Shown here: piece by piece, positions 1 to 6,795 of the stretch
How positions within the stretch are numbered: position 1 is the first letter of the stretch
How the letters are laid out: each line of letters begins with the position of its first letter
From: Lachnoclostridium sp. UBA7482
GTDB taxonomy: Bacteria; Bacillota; Clostridia; Lachnospirales; Lachnospiraceae
NCBI GenBank assembly: GCA_002479645.1
Contig: DLOO01000023.1
Span: 14,077-21,741, forward strand
Length of the DNA: 7,665 nucleotides
Reading direction: 5' to 3'
Position numbers and translations under genes: made by a program
The notes under the pieces: generated by a model
What the model saw: only the letters and a program-made list of their open reading frames with translations
What the model was told of the DNA's origin: nothing
The model's database searches: none

Positions 1-8
1 TCGGCGCG

Positions 9-37
9 AGAGTTTCGCGAGCGAAACTCTTTATTTT
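9..37 (+). terminator. Perfect 10-bp hairpin followed by a T-rich tract, upstream of ileS
   Basis: Bases 9-18 (AGAGTTTCGC) pair perfectly with 21-30 (GCGAAACTCT). The nominal 2-base spacer means the real loop is probably 4-6 bases. TTATTTT follows at 31-37, so the shape is that of an intrinsic terminator. It ends about 70 bases before the ileS start. It could end the preceding gene, or be the terminator of a leader attenuator such as a T-box, which commonly controls ileS in Firmicutes. The diagnostic T-box sequence would lie left of the window edge, so this cannot be decided here. Confidence 0.6.
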
Positions 38-108
38 GCCACGGAACAAAAAGGCTTCGCGATGGATGCAAAAAATCTTGTTTATAAATTTCAGAAGGGA
101 GATAAGAA

Positions 109-3100
109 ATGTACAAAAAAGTTGATGCCGGCATGGATTTCGTCAGCCGTGAAAAAGCGGTTGAGAAATTCTGGAGAGAAAACAATATTTTCCAAAAGAG
201 TATGGAGGCCAGAAAGCAGGGACCTACCTACACATTTTATGACGGCCCGCCTACTGCAAACGGCAAGCCGCACATCGGTCACGTATTGACCCGCGTTATC
301 AAGGACATGATCCCGCGTTACCGTACCATGAAGGGTTATATGGTACCTCGTAAGGCAGGCTGGGATACCCACGGTCTTCCGGTTGAGATAGAAGTTGAAA
401 AACTTCTCGGTCTTGACGGTAAGGATCAGATTGAAGCATACGGTATGGACCCGTTCATCCGTAAGTGTAAGGAAAGCGTTTGGAAATACAAGGGAATGTG
501 GGAGGATTTCTCCGGCACCGTTGGTTTTTGGGCGGATATGGATGATCCGTATGTAACCTATCATGACGATTATATTGAGTCTGAGTGGTGGGCTCTTCGC
601 CGGATTTGGGATAAGGGACTCCTTTACAAGGGCTTTAAGATTGTTCCCTACTGCCCGCGTTGCGGCACCCCGCTTTCCAGTGCGGAGGTTGCGCAGGGCT
701 ATAAGACCGTGAAGGAGCGTTCCGCAATCGTTCGTTTCAAGGTTGTCGGGGAGGATGCGTATTTCCTTGCATGGACCACGACGCCATGGACGCTTCCGTC
801 GAACGTGGCGCTCTGTGTGAATCCGGAGGAGACCTACGCAAAGGTTCAGGCGGCAGACGGCTACACCTACTACATGGCAAGCGCATTGCTTGACAGCGTA
901 CTCGGTTCTCTTGCTGCCGAGGAGAAGAAGGCATACGAAGTACTGGATACCTTCCCGGGCAAGGCTCTTGAGTATAAGGAATACGAGCCTTTGTATGCAT
1001 GTGCGGCAGAGGTTGCCAAGGCACAGCAGAAGAAGGGACATTTTGTTACCTGCGACGGTTATGTAACCATGTCCGATGGTACCGGTATCGTACACATCGC
1101 ACCTGCATTTGGCGAAGACGATGCGAATGTCGGAAGAAAATACGACCTTCCGTTCGTTCAGTTTGTTAACGGCAAGGGGGAACTTACCGAGGAAACCCCG
1201 TATGCCGGTATCTTCGTGAAGAAGGCTGACCCGGAAGTTTTGAAGGATCTGGATGCGGACGGCAAGCTGTTCGCAGCACCGAAGTTCGAGCATGAATATC
1301 CGCACTGCTGGCGTTGTGACACTCCTTTGATTTACTACGCAAGGGAGTCATGGTATATCCGCGAGACCGCAGTAAAGGAGGATTTGATCCGCAACAATAA
1401 CACCATTAACTGGATTCCCGATTCCATCGGGAAGGGGCGTTTCGGCAACTGGCTTGAGAACATTCAGGACTGGGCAATTTCCAGAAACCGTTACTGGGGC
1501 ACGCCTCTGAACATCTGGGAATGCGAATGCGGTCACAAGCACTGCGTAGGCAGCAGGGAAGAGCTGTTCAATATGAGCGGCAACGAGGAAGCCAAGACGG
1601 TTGAGCTTCACCGTCCTTATATCGATGCAATCACCATCGCCTGCCCCGAGTGCGGCAAGCAGATGAAGCGTGTACCGGAGGTGTTGGACTGCTGGTTTGA
1701 CTCCGGCGCAATGCCTTTCGCACAGCACCACTATCCTTTTGAGAACAGGGATTTGTTCGAGCAGCAGTTTCCGGCACAGTTCATTTCCGAGGCTGTTGAC
1801 CAGACCCGTGGCTGGTTCCACTCCCTGCTTGCAGAATCCACCCTGCTTTTCAACAAGGCTCCTTATGAAAATGTTATCGTTCTCGGTCATGTTCAGGACG
1901 AGAACGGTCAGAAGATGAGTAAAAGTAAGGGAAATGCAGTCGACCCGTTCGATGCGCTTGAGAAGCTCGGCGCCGACGCAATCCGCTGGTATTTCTACAT
2001 CAACAGCGCTCCCTGGCTTCCGAACCGCTTCCATGATAAGGCCGTAACCGAAGGTCAGCGGAAGTTTATGGGTACCTTGTGGAACACCTACGCTTTCTTC
2101 GTACTTTATGCAAATATTGATAATTTCGATGCTACCAAGTATGCACTTGAATATGAAAAGCTCTCCGTTATGGATAAGTGGCTTCTGAGCCGTCTCTACA
2201 CAACCGTTAAGGCCGTAGATGACAACCTTGGAAACTACCGCATCCCTGAGGCGGCAAGAGCCTTGGATGCATTTGTCGACGAGATGAGTAACTGGTATGT
2301 TCGCCGTGGCCGTGAGCGTTTCTGGGCAAAGGGCATGGAGCAGGACAAGATCAATGCTTACATGACACTTTACACCGCGCTCGTTACCATCGCTAAGACT
2401 GCGGCTCCGATGATTCCGTTTATGACGGAGGAAATCTATCGCAACCTCGTATGCAGCCTGGACGAGACGGCTCCCGAGAGTGTTCATTTGTGCGATTTCC
2501 CTGAGGTTCGCGAGGAGTTCATCGACGCGCGTCTCGAGGCTGACATGAAGGAAGTGCTTGAGGTTGTAGTTCTTGGCCGTGCCTGCAGAAATGCAAGTAG
2601 CATCAAGCACCGTCAGCCGATTGCTGCTATGTATGTTAAGGCAGAAAATACGCTCAATGCGTTCTATCAGGAAATCATCGAGGACGAGCTGAATGTGAAG
2701 TCGGTTGTATTTGCCGATGACGTCAGCGCATTTACCTCCTACACCTTTAAGCCGCAGCTTAAGACGCTCGGAAAACGTTTCGGTAAGCAGATTAACGAGG
2801 TTAAGACCGTGCTTAGCGAAATTGACGGCAACAAGGCAATGGCGGAGCTCAATGAGACCGGTTTCATGACCGTTACCATAAACGGCGTGGAAGAGAAGCT
2901 TGCAATGGAGGATCTGTTAATTGACATGGCACAGAGCGAAGGCTTCATCTCCGACAGCAATAACGGATTTACCGTAGTTCTCGATACCAACCTGACTCCC
3001 GAGCTTCTGGAGGAGGGCTTCGTACGTGAGGTTATCAGTAAGATTCAGACCATGCGTAAGGAAGCAAACTTCGAGGTTATGGATCACATCGAGGTATCCC

Positions 3101-3261
3101 TTGCCGGCAGCGGGAAGGCAGAGTCCATCTGCAAGGCAAATGAGGAATTTATCAGGAATACCGTTATGGCCGATACCGTTGTTTACGGTGCGGCAGACGG
3201 TTACACCAGGGACTGGAATCTCAATGGGGAGGCAGTTTCCATGGGGGTAAAGAAGCTGTAA
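109..3261 (+). CDS. ileS: Isoleucyl-tRNA synthetase, long type 2 form
   Basis: Cytoplasmic class I aminoacyl-tRNA synthetase that charges tRNA-Ile with isoleucine using ATP and edits mischarged valine. The 1050-residue product is complete. The HIGH signature is at residues 55-58 inside GPPTANGKPHIGH, and KMSKS is at 602-606. The editing-domain motif WTTTPWT is at 222-228, and a GTGIVHIAPAFGEDD block follows near 325-340. Cysteine pairs that look metal-binding are at 182/185 (CPRC), 400/403 (CWRC), 472/474/479 and 512/515 (CPEC). The anticodon-binding domain and a long C-terminal extension fill about residues 640-1050. The PPTANG.PHIGH wording and the length match the eukaryote-like type 2 IleS rather than the roughly 930-residue type 1 with a C-terminal zinc finger. 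The start is supported by AAGGGAG at 95-101, seven bases before the ATG. Codons are GC-richer than in the downstream cassette. No terminator is visible after the stop codon, so transcription may continue into the next gene. Confidence 0.97.
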   Translation: MYKKVDAGMDFVSREKAVEKFWRENNIFQKSMEARKQGPTYTFYDGPPTANGKPHIGHVLTRVIKDMIPRYRTMKGYMVPRKAGWDTHGLPVEIEVEKLLGLDGKDQIEAYGMDPFIRKCKESVWKYKGMWEDFSGTVGFWADMDDPYVTYHDDYIESEWWALRRIWDKGLLYKGFKIVPYCPRCGTPLSSAEVAQGYKTVKERSAIVRFKVVGEDAYFLAWTTTPWTLPSNVALCVNPEETYAKVQAADGYTYYMASALLDSVLGSLAAEEKKAYEVLDTFPGKALEYKEYEPLYACAAEVAKAQQKKGHFVTCDGYVTMSDGTGIVHIAPAFGEDDANVGRKYDLPFVQFVNGKGELTEETPYAGIFVKKADPEVLKDLDADGKLFAAPKFEHEYPHCWRCDTPLIYYARESWYIRETAVKEDLIRNNNTINWIPDSIGKGRFGNWLENIQDWAISRNRYWGTPLNIWECECGHKHCVGSREELFNMSGNEEAKTVELHRPYIDAITIACPECGKQMKRVPEVLDCWFDSGAMPFAQHHYPFENRDLFEQQFPAQFISEAVDQTRGWFHSLLAESTLLFNKAPYENVIVLGHVQDENGQKMSKSKGNAVDPFDALEKLGADAIRWYFYINSAPWLPNRFHDKAVTEGQRKFMGTLWNTYAFFVLYANIDNFDATKYALEYEKLSVMDKWLLSRLYTTVKAVDDNLGNYRIPEAARALDAFVDEMSNWYVRRGRERFWAKGMEQDKINAYMTLYTALVTIAKTAAPMIPFMTEEIYRNLVCSLDETAPESVHLCDFPEVREEFIDARLEADMKEVLEVVVLGRACRNASSIKHRQPIAAMYVKAENTLNAFYQEIIEDELNVKSVVFADDVSAFTSYTFKPQLKTLGKRFGKQINEVKTVLSEIDGNKAMAELNETGFMTVTINGVEEKLAMEDLLIDMAQSEGFISDSNNGFTVVLDTNLTPELLEEGFVREVISKIQTMRKEANFEVMDHIEVSLAGSGKAESICKANEEFIRNTVMADTVVYGAADGYTRDWNLNGEAVSMGVKKL

Positions 3262-3286
3262 TTTAATGAGATAGGAATGAGCTTTT

Positions 3287-3294
3287 AGAAAGGA
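3287..3294 (+). promoter_or_regulatory. Ribosome binding site that selects ATG 3306 over TTG 3297
   Basis: AGAAAGGA sits only two bases before an in-frame TTG at 3297, too close for initiation, but 11 bases before the ATG at 3306. The ATG start gives a cleaner signal peptide beginning MKKKT. It is therefore preferred, although the spacing is slightly long. Confidence 0.55.
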
Positions 3295-3305
3295 AATTGA
3301 AACAA

Positions 3306-3695
3306 ATGAAAAAGAAAACTTGTTTGATACTTATGGGATTATTTCTTTTTGCAACAATGATAGGAATCTGTTCAGCGGCAACATATGGGCATTATGTTAC
3401 TACAACGAGTAAATCTTCCTATCAAGCAAGAACTACTTCTTGGAGTCCTGCTTCAAATACTGGGCTGCAGCTTTCTGTGGACTGTGAGATTCGTGCTACT
3501 TCCAGCAAAGCTTATATTACGGACGTGAGTCCAGATGTGCCTAGTGGAAGTCGTTTTGACCATGCAAGAGGACGCGTGTGGGGAGATAAGGGAGGAGAAG
3601 TATGGACTGCTTGGGTTTCGGGTGTTTCAGGTGAAAAGTCAAGTAAATATTCTTCTTTATATACCTTTTATGTTGAAATAACGGATGAAAAATAA
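3306..3695 (+). CDS. Small Sec-exported protein, bacteriocin-like by context
   Basis: A 129-residue protein of no family I recognise with confidence. Residues 1-24 form a classic Sec signal peptide: three lysines, a hydrophobic core at about 6-21, then I-C-S-A-A, with likely cleavage after A24 or A25. The residue before C22 is Ile, which argues against a lipobox. The mature part is about 104 residues, rich in Ser/Thr and aromatic residues, with one Cys (C60), so it has no internal disulfide. Alternating polar and hydrophobic stretches ending in LYTFYVEI suggest a beta-rich fold. It opens a cassette that carries a DUF1430 permease and an ABC ATPase. That is the position held by the bacteriocin in Lactococcin-972-type loci, and that bacteriocin is also Sec-exported. 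The sequence resembles Lcn972 only loosely and the protein is longer. The gap to ileS is 44 bases with no obvious promoter, so it may be transcribed from ileS. A bacteriocin role is inferred from context alone. Confidence 0.8.
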   Translation: MKKKTCLILMGLFLFATMIGICSAATYGHYVTTTSKSSYQARTTSWSPASNTGLQLSVDCEIRATSSKAYITDVSPDVPSGSRFDHARGRVWGDKGGEVWTAWVSGVSGEKSSKYSSLYTFYVEITDEK

Positions 3696-3699
3696 TATG

Positions 3700-3739
3700 T
3701 TAAAGCCGAGGGTGAATATCAAATTTCCCCCGGCTTTAA
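3700..3739 (+). terminator. Hairpin terminator or attenuator after the secreted-protein gene
   Basis: TTAAAGCCG (3700-3708) pairs with CGGCTTTAA (3731-3739). After one A/C mismatch, GGG (3710-3712) pairs with CCC (3727-3729), leaving a 14-base loop. The 3' arm ends in TTTAATTA and the 5' arm carries the matching A-tract, as in bidirectional terminators. The U-tract is imperfect, so partial read-through to the downstream membrane genes is plausible. This would make the exported protein more abundant than the genes after it. Confidence 0.65.
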
Positions 3740-3759
3740 TTAGTAGAGCGATGAGCTAA

Positions 3760-3776
3760 GTTAAATATATTTTAAC
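3760..3776. repeat. Short AT-rich inverted repeat before the membrane-protein genes
   Basis: GTTAAA (3760-3765) and TTTAAC (3771-3776) flank TATAT. The element lies 28 bases before the start at 3805 and overlaps a TATATT that could serve as a -10 box. I see no good -35 at the right distance. It could be part of a promoter or operator, or chance in AT-rich DNA. Confidence 0.25.
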
Positions 3777-3804
3777 ATACGGATAGATTCCGGGAGATAT
3801 AAAA

Positions 3805-4284
3805 ATGAAAAAAAAGAATATAAAAACATTTCTGATAGTAGTGGTTTCTGTTTTCATCATATTTAATATAATTTGGCTGATTTTTATTGGGAAAAGCCTC
3901 TATCTTCGTAACAAAGTACCCTATGATAGAATCAAAATGTCCCATCGTGCGTTTGATGACGAAGCCTCTCTTTTTTGGGGTGGTTTTGATGATTACTACT
4001 ATTTGAAGTTTACGTCAATGGGATATGTTAGTATGCCGCAGATAAATGATAACGATTCCGATGAACTGCTGATTTGCTATCATTTTCTTAAGGGATATAC
4101 CTACACCTATCTTTTTTTCCCCGGCTCGGTTCCGGGAGCGATTTCCGGTCAGACGATGTACCAAATACATTTTGATAGTAATCGAAACTTGATTCATTCG
4201 GAACAGTATGAGATGTATGAACAATACAAAGATCGGATTGAAGAACTATTTAACAAGGCAGACAGTGTATGGGGGTTCCGATGA
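3805..4284 (+). CDS. Membrane-anchored small protein, paralog 1 (W-G-F C-terminus)
   Basis: A 159-residue protein of unknown function. The start is well supported by GGGAGAT at 3792-3798. Residues 2-7 are basic (KKKNIK), followed by one hydrophobic segment at about 9-28 (FLIVVVSVFIIFNIIWLIFI). There is no obvious cleavage site, so it is probably a signal anchor with the rest outside the cell. The exported part is rich in aromatic and acidic residues, including a WGGFDDYYYLKF stretch. The last 40 residues (to the F of WGF) align without gaps to the last 40 of the next protein, up to its WGF, with about 12 identities including Y..EEL.NK and W-G-F. The stop codon overlaps the next start as ATGA, which implies translational coupling. 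By position, between a candidate secreted effector and a DUF1430 permease, it could be an immunity or accessory protein. That role is inference. Confidence 0.8.
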   Translation: MKKKNIKTFLIVVVSVFIIFNIIWLIFIGKSLYLRNKVPYDRIKMSHRAFDDEASLFWGGFDDYYYLKFTSMGYVSMPQINDNDSDELLICYHFLKGYTYTYLFFPGSVPGAISGQTMYQIHFDSNRNLIHSEQYEMYEQYKDRIEELFNKADSVWGFR

Positions 4285-4802
4285 AGAAGAAAAAAATAAT
4301 ATGCCGATGTCTTATGATTATTCTGGCTCTTGGGCTAATCTATTTGTTGATTTGGGGTCAGTATCGCCTTCGTTGTGAGAGTTATCGGAAAGATTTGATA
4401 AAAGCATATGGTACGGATTTTGTTAAATTGGAAAAGAATGGATTTCAGTGTCGCATGCCGCGCTTCCTTCGATTTGATGCTGCATTTATCGGATTGACAT
4501 ATTTTGATGATGAAGATTATAAAGATCAAAATGCGGAACGATTTACAGTTCCGGCTTTTTATGTGTGTCCGAAGGCGTTTGGGGGATTTGTGGTTGCCAC
4601 CTATGCAGGCGAATGGCGAAAAACGGAAGAAAAACTGGAGGATGGCACGTATCGTTATTCCTACTATCGCAATGGTTATTTGGAATTAGATGAGAAGCTG
4701 CAGCCAATCAATGAGGATGCAAAACGATTATGGGAAACATACGCAGCTGATTACGAAGAACTAAAAAATAAAATGAACGAAATTTGGGGATTTTTTGATT
4801 GA
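4281..4802 (+). CDS. Membrane-anchored small protein, paralog 2 (W-G-F C-terminus)
   Basis: A 173-residue protein of unknown function. An in-frame ATG at 4269 would add MGVP. The ATG at 4281 is preferred because it gives the ATGA overlap with the upstream stop and has GGGGG at 4271-4275 as a possible binding site. Its N-terminus MKKKK also matches that of its paralog. One hydrophobic segment at about 9-25 (RCLMIILALGLIYLLIW) anchors it, and the remaining 145 residues are probably extracellular. A V-K-L...G-F...M-P stretch in the middle resembles L-K-F...G-Y...M-P in the upstream protein. The C-terminus Y-x-x-D-Y-E-E-L-x-N-K...I-W-G-F repeats the upstream ending. The pair therefore looks like an old tandem duplication. 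It is followed after 35 bases by the split permease gene, and function can only be guessed from context. Confidence 0.8.
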   Translation: MKKKKIICRCLMIILALGLIYLLIWGQYRLRCESYRKDLIKAYGTDFVKLEKNGFQCRMPRFLRFDAAFIGLTYFDDEDYKDQNAERFTVPAFYVCPKAFGGFVVATYAGEWRKTEEKLEDGTYRYSYYRNGYLELDEKLQPINEDAKRLWETYAADYEELKNKMNEIWGFFD

Positions 4803-4820
4803 TGTCTTTTACTGATATAG

Positions 4821-4830
4821 GGAAGGAGGA
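4821..4830 (+). promoter_or_regulatory. Strong ribosome binding site that selects ATG 4838
   Basis: GGAAGGAGGA directly abuts an ATG at 4831 in another frame, which is too close to be used. It stands seven bases before the ATG at 4838, the usual spacing. It is the strongest binding site in the cassette, and it drives the 5' half of the broken permease gene. Confidence 0.7.
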
Positions 4831-4837
4831 ATGAAGC

Positions 4838-5281
4838 ATGACGGGCGTAAAGCATGTTCTGAGTTTTTTTCTTTTTCTTGTTGGTCTTTGGCTTACTGTG
4901 GAATTGTATCAATTACATTTACAAAATATCGGCGATTTTACGGGGATAGTAGCACATGCAGAAGAGGTTGAGGAAATGGAGGGCTATCTTCAGAATTTGT
5001 CTGAAAAAATGCAAGCCGCTCAGGTTCGTTTCTTCTATCTTCGCGATCAGTATGACGCTAAAGGGAGAGAGTGTGTACACGTTTTTTGTGACGAGAGTGT
5101 TCGAACGGAGTTGGAGGAAAAATACTGGATAAAGTCAGGAGATGTTTTTGGATTAATTGGAGGAAATACAAGAGTGATTTTTGACTCCATCAAGGGAATG
5201 AATCCAAAGTCCTTTTGTAAGGGTGAATATTATTGTTATCTAATGGGAGACGCAGACCAGGTAGATGTTTTTTTTGTATGA
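4838..5281 (+). CDS. N-terminal fragment of DUF1430-like bacteriocin-associated permease
   Basis: A 147-codon frame with one membrane segment at residues 7-24 (VLSFFLFLVGLWLTVELY), then an apparently extracellular region with a Glu-rich stretch (AEEVEEMEGYL) and a mixed alpha/beta part. It stops at TGA 5279-5281, directly after a run of eight T (5268-5275). The following frame begins inside this run and continues the protein. With seven T the two frames would fuse into one 650-residue protein, the usual size of the DUF1430/TIGR01654 bacteriocin-associated membrane proteins (roughly 650-680 residues). One N-terminal helix plus an external domain is how those proteins begin. So this is probably half of a gene interrupted by a one-base indel, not a separate gene. 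It could still be a real single-span protein if translation ends here. Confidence 0.7.
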   Translation: MTGVKHVLSFFLFLVGLWLTVELYQLHLQNIGDFTGIVAHAEEVEEMEGYLQNLSEKMQAAQVRFFYLRDQYDAKGRECVHVFCDESVRTELEEKYWIKSGDVFGLIGGNTRVIFDSIKGMNPKSFCKGEYYCYLMGDADQVDVFFV

Positions 5282-6791
5282 GTGGAATGAGAGTGGAGAA
5301 AAGGTTTTAGATACGAACGGAGTCACAACAAAAACGGTAAAAGCATATTTATGTTTCTTATGGATTGTTATTTGCTGCATCATTGGAAGTATGACGATAT
5401 TCGAACGAATGCTTCAGAGAAAAGAGTTTTTTGTTCGAATATCTCTGGGGGAACCCATAACAAAAGAGGCTTTGAGGCATATTGGAATCGATGGGTTTCT
5501 TTATGGATTAGAGTTGATTGTTGCGGTCTTTGTTGTGAAAAGCCTTTTGGGGGCAGTTTGCTTTATTGGTTGTGGTATTTTGACCTTTTTCGTTTCCTTT
5601 GGAGTCAGTATCGTCACTTATGGCAGTTTGATAAAAAATGATTTTCGTTATGCTTTCTCCAATGCACTGATGTCAGAAGAAACATTGGTATTTGGGTATT
5701 TTATGGTAATTATTTTTTCTGTCATGTTTTTTGTGAGCACCTTTTTGGCGGGGAAGGCTGTAGATGATTACCTGAAGGTTAATGATCAGAAAGAGTTTTT
5801 TCAACAGTTTAAAGGTTATTATCGTGTTACATTTGAACCATTTAAGGCGGATATCATAGAATACATGAGCCAGCCGGAAGAAAAAACAGATCCTTTTGAG
5901 TATTCCCACGCAATTTGCCGTCGATTCTATGAGGAAGAGTTTCAAAACTGCTCTATTCGTGTTTTTGCACTATATGTTAGCGAGAGAAGCGTTTCAGTCA
6001 TTTTTGCAAATTACCATATGAAGGAGTATTTGGAAAAATTGGTTGGGGAGGAGATTGCAGAGGAAGGTATCGTATATGTTTTCTATCCTGACATGTATAG
6101 CGAAGAAATGGTAAAAGCAGGAAAATATGAGAGCTTTTTATATAACAACGAAGGAAAGGGAATTGTTTGGAAGCCTTACCACCAAAGCGTAGCTACAGCC
6201 GTTACGAGTTATCTTCAAGATGAATTGTCCGCATATACAAATCCCATCATTGTTTTCGATTCGACTACTGAATTTTCTCAAGGAGCATGGCAGGAAAAAG
6301 AAAGCGTTCCTTATGGTGGCATGTATTATGCCAAATGCTCGGAACAGATGATTGTGGATTACGCGGATGCCAATGGGGTAAATCCTCGTTATGAAGATGT
6401 GTATGCATTTTATGACTCGAAACATCGAAAAATGATGAGAAATGCCACTTTCTATGTTGCATGTGATGGAATGCTGTTAGCAATGATTAGTATTCTTCTT
6501 CACATTATTGTGAAAATGGAGTGTACGGTAAGCAGTGTGGAGCTGGCTATCAAGAAAACCATGGGGATTTCACGTCGTGCACGCTATTGGAAGTTATATA
6601 TAACTCCTTTGGGGACAGCTTTGTTTGGCATGGCGGGAGTGATTTATATAAGCAATCAGACGGAGAAGGATATTTCCTCCAAAGGAGTGCTGGTTGTATT
6701 GGGCATGATTGTTTTGCAAATGCTTATAATCACGTTTAACATTGAACGAATTGAAAAATATACGGTTCAAAAATCGTTAAAAAAAGGGTGA
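5265..6791 (+). CDS. C-terminal portion of DUF1430-like bacteriocin-associated permease (FtsX-like)
   Basis: A 508-codon frame. Its nominal ATG lies inside the upstream frame with only a weak AGG nearby, so the true start is probably that of the upstream frame. Hydrophobic helices are at about 28-46, 76-92, 94-119 and 140-162. An apparently extracellular region of about 230 residues follows, then helices at about 396-416, 444-462 and 474-492. Cytoplasmic stretches carry ABC-permease features: [16 protein letters not shown] after the first helix, ELAIKKTMG (426-434) as a likely ATPase-coupling element, and a basic end, [10 protein letters not shown]. This layout matches the bacteriocin-associated integral membrane (putative immunity) family of Lactococcin-972 loci, and more distantly FtsX/MacB-type permeases. 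The family is thought to work with an ABC ATPase, which is the broken gene starting four bases after this stop. Without that partner and with the frame break, the transporter is probably non-functional in this genome. Confidence 0.75.
   Translation: MFFLYEWNESGEKVLDTNGVTTKTVKAYLCFLWIVICCIIGSMTIFERMLQRKEFFVRISLGEPITKEALRHIGIDGFLYGLELIVAVFVVKSLLGAVCFIGCGILTFFVSFGVSIVTYGSLIKNDFRYAFSNALMSEETLVFGYFMVIIFSVMFFVSTFLAGKAVDDYLKVNDQKEFFQQFKGYYRVTFEPFKADIIEYMSQPEEKTDPFEYSHAICRRFYEEEFQNCSIRVFALYVSERSVSVIFANYHMKEYLEKLVGEEIAEEGIVYVFYPDMYSEEMVKAGKYESFLYNNEGKGIVWKPYHQSVATAVTSYLQDELSAYTNPIIVFDSTTEFSQGAWQEKESVPYGGMYYAKCSEQMIVDYADANGVNPRYEDVYAFYDSKHRKMMRNATFYVACDGMLLAMISILLHIIVKMECTVSSVELAIKKTMGISRRARYWKLYITPLGTALFGMAGVIYISNQTEKDISSKGVLVVLGMIVLQMLIITFNIERIEKYTVQKSLKKG
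5268..5275 (+). other. T8 homopolymer at the permease frame break
   Basis: Eight consecutive T separate the two permease frames, which overlap by 17 bases (5265-5281). Removing one T gives D-V-F-L-Y-E-W-N and an open frame from 4838 to 6791 (651 codons with the stop). The break could be a fixed indel, replication-slippage phase variation, transcriptional slippage that restores a fraction of full-length protein, or a sequencing or assembly error in a homopolymer. Confidence 0.8.
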
Positions 6792-6795
6792 ATAT

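Noticed and set aside
91..1305. Long open frame on the - strand opposite ileS (404 codons)
   Set aside because: It is antisense to a gene with all IleS motifs. Its translation shows no recognisable domain, and it is the usual by-product of biased codon use in a highly expressed gene.
1348..2610. Second long open frame on the - strand opposite ileS (420 codons)
   Set aside because: The same reasoning applies: it is fully embedded in ileS and shows no recognisable domain.
3306..3380. Lipoprotein signal in the secreted protein (Cys22)
   Set aside because: The residues before the Cys are I-G-I, and Ile directly before the Cys does not fit a lipobox. Cleavage after S-A or S-A-A is more plausible.
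5351..5641. A 96-codon + strand frame inside the permease gene
   Set aside because: It lies entirely within the membrane-helix region of the permease frame. The peptide is rich in Trp and Cys without a domain, so it is a shadow.
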